A stretch of DNA of 37,304 bases, from the NCBI GenBank assembly GCA_027600665.1, contig JADGJL010000146.1, forward strand, positions 1-37,304. Direction: 5' to 3'. This DNA is from Irineochytrium annulatum. Its lineage: Eukaryota; Chytridiomycota; Chytridiomycetes; Chytridiales; Chytridiaceae. The notes under the pieces were generated by a model. The model ran no database searches. It had not been told where the DNA came from and saw nothing but the letters and a program-made list of their open reading frames with translations. The position numbers were made by a program, and so were the translations under genes. This document shows, in pieces, positions 34,633 through 37,304 of the stretch (its first letter is position 1; each line of letters opens with the position of its first letter).

Positions 34633-35066
34633 GGCTGAATCCTTAGTTTGTAGATCTCCAGTATCTTTCTTAGACATGGCTTTCATGCAGCAATGATTAT
34701 GGTAGGTACATATGTATATTGACGATCGTTAATGCCCATGGCAGATCTTGCCCTGCAAGGGGACGAATAAAAAAAAAAGAAAGAAGGTTTTCCGGCTTCA
34801 TGAAATACCTCACCGGCATCGCCCTGTTGATGCGTCACGATGGAATTCGACCCTGTGCACCGAAGGCTCAAGCTCGGTGAGGCCAGGCAGCTCGAACGGC
34901 GAGAGTACGGCGGGATAAACTATTCACGACTGGACGCGAGCGTGGCGTTGGTCAAACCAACTCCTTGGAAAGAGCCAGCGATGAAAGGATCCCCACCATG
35001 CATTTCATCGGTTGTCAAAGGAGGTTGGTTCGTTCCATTCCCACCAACTCCCATCTCCACACTTCG
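34633..35066. other. intergenic region without recognisable gene
   Basis: About 0.43 kb between REV1 and the CNS1/TTC4 gene. An A-rich run (34767-34778) probably marks 3' UTR sequence. An in-frame ATG at 34998 could extend the downstream protein by 23 residues, but those residues are not family-like. Confidence 0.4.
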
Positions 35067-36387
35067 ATGCCTCGCCTGGTGGTCTCCGGAGACAGCGACG
35101 ATGAGCCCGAGCCATACCACGGCCCACTTCGGCCAGAGCCTCGCTCGCAAAAGGAGATCATGGAGCAGCTGGAAAAGGTGCCCTTGTTCATGACGAAGCT
35201 GGACGACAATGCCGAGGACAACGTCACGCTGCAGGCTCTCCAGGCCTTGGTGTACGACGGGACGCCGGAAGGTGTGATTGCTTTACCGCTTTGAGGGTTT
35301 GGGTGGTTTTCTAATACTTATTTGCCAGAGATTGCGCTAAATTTCAAGAATCAGGGAAACGATGCTTTCAAGGAGGGACCAAAAGCCTTCCGGACCGCGC
35401 TGGAGTACTATACGAAGGGCATTGCCGCCGGTGCGAACGACAACGAGCTGAACTCGATTCTGTACTCGAACAGGGCTGCGGTACATCTTGAACTGAGTAA
35501 GTATTGTGTTAAACGGAAGAAACGATGACATTTTTAACCTTTAAATAGAAAACTACCGGAAGGCCGTAAACGATTGCGCGGATGCGATAAAGCTGAATAG
35601 CAAGAACGTAAAAGCTTGCTACCGGTCCGTGCGCGCGCTCTTTCTGCTGGAGAGATTGCACGACGCACTTGATAGCTGCGAATGGGGCCTGAAAGTAAGC
35701 ACCGGTGGCCGGGGGCACGTTTAACGCGGTCATTAGATAGAGCCAACAAACAAGGCACTTCTTCAGGAGAAGGCGAACATCGAAAAGCGCATGAAAGAGT
35801 TGGACGAGAAAGAGAAGCTTAGGAAGCAGCGAGAGGAAGAGAAGGAGGCAGCGGCGGCAAAGTTGTATCAAGCCATCAAGTCGAGGGGGATCACCATGGT
35901 GCCGTCGACTAAGACGCCAAGAAAGCGAGGAGATCCAAAAGAGAAGAGCGCGAAGCTGGAATCGGAGCAGTTGAGCGGCCACTCACCAGCTTTCGACGGC
36001 ACGGGCCTCTATTTAACCTTCCCGGTGCTGTTTCTTTACCCCGAGCACTCGGAATCGGACCTTATATCGGCGTTTCACGAGGAGGACGCGTTCAAAGACC
36101 ATTTGGAGGTGATGTTTGGCGAGGGCGTTCAACGGCCCGGCTGGGATCTGGAGGGGAAGTACACGCCGTCCACCATTGAGATTTACTTTGAGACGCGGCC
36201 GGACCTGGACGCGAACCCGGCGCCGGATGCGAAGCGGAGACTGCTTAAGGTCGCGAAGGACGGTGCGCTAGGGGAGGTACTGCAACACGAGGAGTTCAGG
36301 CTGGTGGATGGGATCGCGACGTTTTTCGTCCTTTCGATCGCGACCCCCTTTGCGAAAACCTTTAAAAAATCGTATAAAAACAAATAG
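35067..36387 (+). CDS. CNS1: Hsp90 co-chaperone Cns1 / TTC4 (TPR protein)
   Basis: Four exons (35067-35271, 35329-35496, 35549-35694, 35737-36387) give 389 residues, the usual Cns1/TTC4 size. The N-terminus holds the family segment KVPLFMTKLD and LQALQALVYDGTPEE. Three TPR units follow: ALNFKNQGNDAFKEG...ALEYYTKGI, ELNSILYSNRAAVHLELKNY then RKAVNDCADAIKLN, and VKACYRSVRALFLLERLHDA then LDSCEWGL. This is a clamp-type TPR able to bind the EEVD tail of cytosolic Hsp90/Hsp70; the K-x-x-N, N and K/R clamp residues are in place. A charged coiled coil (ELDEKEKLRKQREEEKEAAA) leads to the C-terminal wheel domain (LYLTFPVLFLYPEHSESDLI ... YTPSTIEIYFETRPD). In yeast Cns1 is essential and links Hsp90 to elongation factor 2 folding. 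The chosen start is MPRLVVS. Confidence 0.92.
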
Positions 36388-36504
36388 AGAAAGGAGAAGA
36401 GAAAGTCAACGCGTTGAAGTTGCAATGCGAGGGATGGCGATGAAGGCAGCGTGACCACATCGGCCCCTTTGCCGCAGATTGCTTTGACCACCTCGCGCCA
36501 TCGC

Positions 36505-37304
36505 ATGTCCCTCTCGATATCATGCCCGAAGGCCGAGATCCGGGAGGATCACGTCGTCTTCTACCAGGTCTCCATCACCGCTGGCCTCCGCAGCTGGAGC
36601 GTGTGGCGCCGATACTCAGGTTGGTCCCTGCTCCGACTCCCATGACATGGGGCCTGACCATTGACCCTGGATGCATAACAGAGTTCGAGGCCCTTCATAA
36701 CGCCTGGATGTCCCAGTTCCCTCATGCCCCGCCACCGCACAACCTCCCCTCCAAGAACCTGCTCTCCATTTTCGGCCTATCGACATCCGCCGACCCCAAG
36801 CGCATCGACGAGCGCCGCCACTCGCTCGAGGAGTACCTCGTCGCCGTCCTCCTGGCCAAGGATGACCGGTGGCGGACATCAAAGGAGTGGGCCAATTTCC
36901 TGGGCCTGCCCGACACGAACCGCAGGTCCTTCGTCACTGGCCTCGCTGCCAACGGCGCCATTCCCGCCGCGGGATCTGACGCCGCGTCGACGGTGTCATC
37001 GGCGCCGACGCTGAACGCCGAGGAGTGGATGGACGAGTACCGGTCGATCCAGTCCGCGTGTCGAGAGGTCCGTGCCCACGCGGCGGCGCGGGATCGGCAC
37101 TCGTCCACGGGCGACACGGCCGCGGCGCAGTCAGCCGCGATACAGGGGAAGAAGGCCGTTATCGCCGTTAGCACGCGTCTGTGCGCGCTGGAGGAGTGCC
37201 TGCGGGCGGAGGAGAAGCTGGTGAGCGAGGCCGGTGGCACTAGCGGATCGGCCTCCGTCACGTCGTCGCTGACGGCGCTGGCGATGCTGGGAGTGGGTGG
37301 GTTT
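36505..37304 (+). CDS. VAM7: Vam7-like PX-domain SNARE, 3' end outside window
   Basis: Two exons (36505-36619, 36682 to the window end) remain open to the last base, giving 246 residues so far. The PX domain fills residues 1-120: MSLSISCPKAEI, then SWSVWRRYSEFEALHNAWMS with the RYSEF motif that contacts PI3P, a Pro-rich loop (HAPPPHNLPSKNL), and RRHSLEEYLVAVLL. Downstream, EEWMDEYRSIQSACREVRAH and the following helical segment resemble the spacer of fungal Vam7. In Vam7 this ends in a C-terminal SNAP-25-like Qc-SNARE helix, which would lie beyond the window. Vam7 drives homotypic vacuole fusion through PI3P and HOPS. The start was chosen because it places PX strand 1 immediately at the N-terminus; an upstream open frame lacks an ATG. 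Another PX protein is possible until the SNARE helix is seen. Confidence 0.78.

Noticed and set aside
33946..34686. 246-codon minus-strand ORF
   Set aside because: Antisense to the REV1 C-terminal region, whose plus-strand reading has clear ubiquitin-binding and docking motifs.
36722..37261. 179-codon minus-strand ORF
   Set aside because: Antisense to the Vam7-like exon, which has a clear PX domain.

Overview
This window comes from a fungal nuclear genome. Every recognisable gene is eukaryotic. Most genes are broken by short introns of about 40-100 bp with GT...AG ends and frequent CTAAC/CTGAC-like branch sequences. Coding DNA is GC-rich and intergenic DNA is more AT-rich. Several genes are fungal-type (MCP1/DUF1691, DUF4246, Vam7-like PX-SNARE, Tag1/DUF3712-like, CNS1/TTC4). 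Others are missing from or scarce in yeasts: an ER Hsp90 ending in HDEL, a CAMSAP-type calponin-homology protein, and a SNAPC4-like Myb protein. That mixture suggests an early-diverging, chytrid-like lineage. The lineage is an inference from gene content; no species was identified.

Layout, left to right. (1) 25-2223 (-): a protein with a Hook-like and a CAMSAP-like CH module, cut by the window edge. (2) 2271-3399 (-): NIPSNAP. (3) 3539-4361 (+): MCP1-like mitochondrial membrane protein, divergent from NIPSNAP over 139 bp. (4) 5268-7679 (+): membrane-anchored S41-peptidase-like protein that seems to lack its catalytic His and Ser. (5) 8506-11164 (+): single-pass Tag1/DUF3712-like protein. (6) 12751-14443 (+): DUF4246 protein. 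(7) 15795-18034 (-): PAS-kinase-type Ser/Thr kinase with an N-terminal acylation signal. (8) 19731-22529 (+): GRP94. (9) 24236-26829 (+): PRP43/DHX15 helicase. (10) 26897-28542 (+): SNAPC4-like Myb protein. (11) 28701-30544 (+): type II NADH dehydrogenase. (12) 31425-34632 (+): REV1. (13) 35067-36387 (+): CNS1/TTC4 Hsp90 co-chaperone. (14) 36505-end (+): Vam7-like PX-SNARE, truncated by the window edge.

Exon models were built by hand from ORFs, splice sites and reading phase. In all complete multi-exon models except the S41 gene (5' end open) the summed exon length is divisible by three. Themes that recur are mitochondria (NIPSNAP, MCP1, NADH dehydrogenase), Hsp90 chaperoning (GRP94, CNS1), snRNA and splicing (PRP43 next to SNAPC4) and the vacuole (Vam7, perhaps the Tag1-like protein). 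They look like ordinary neighbours, not an operon-like system. I found no tRNA, rRNA, CRISPR array or intact transposon. Gaps longer than 300 bp are listed as separate entries.
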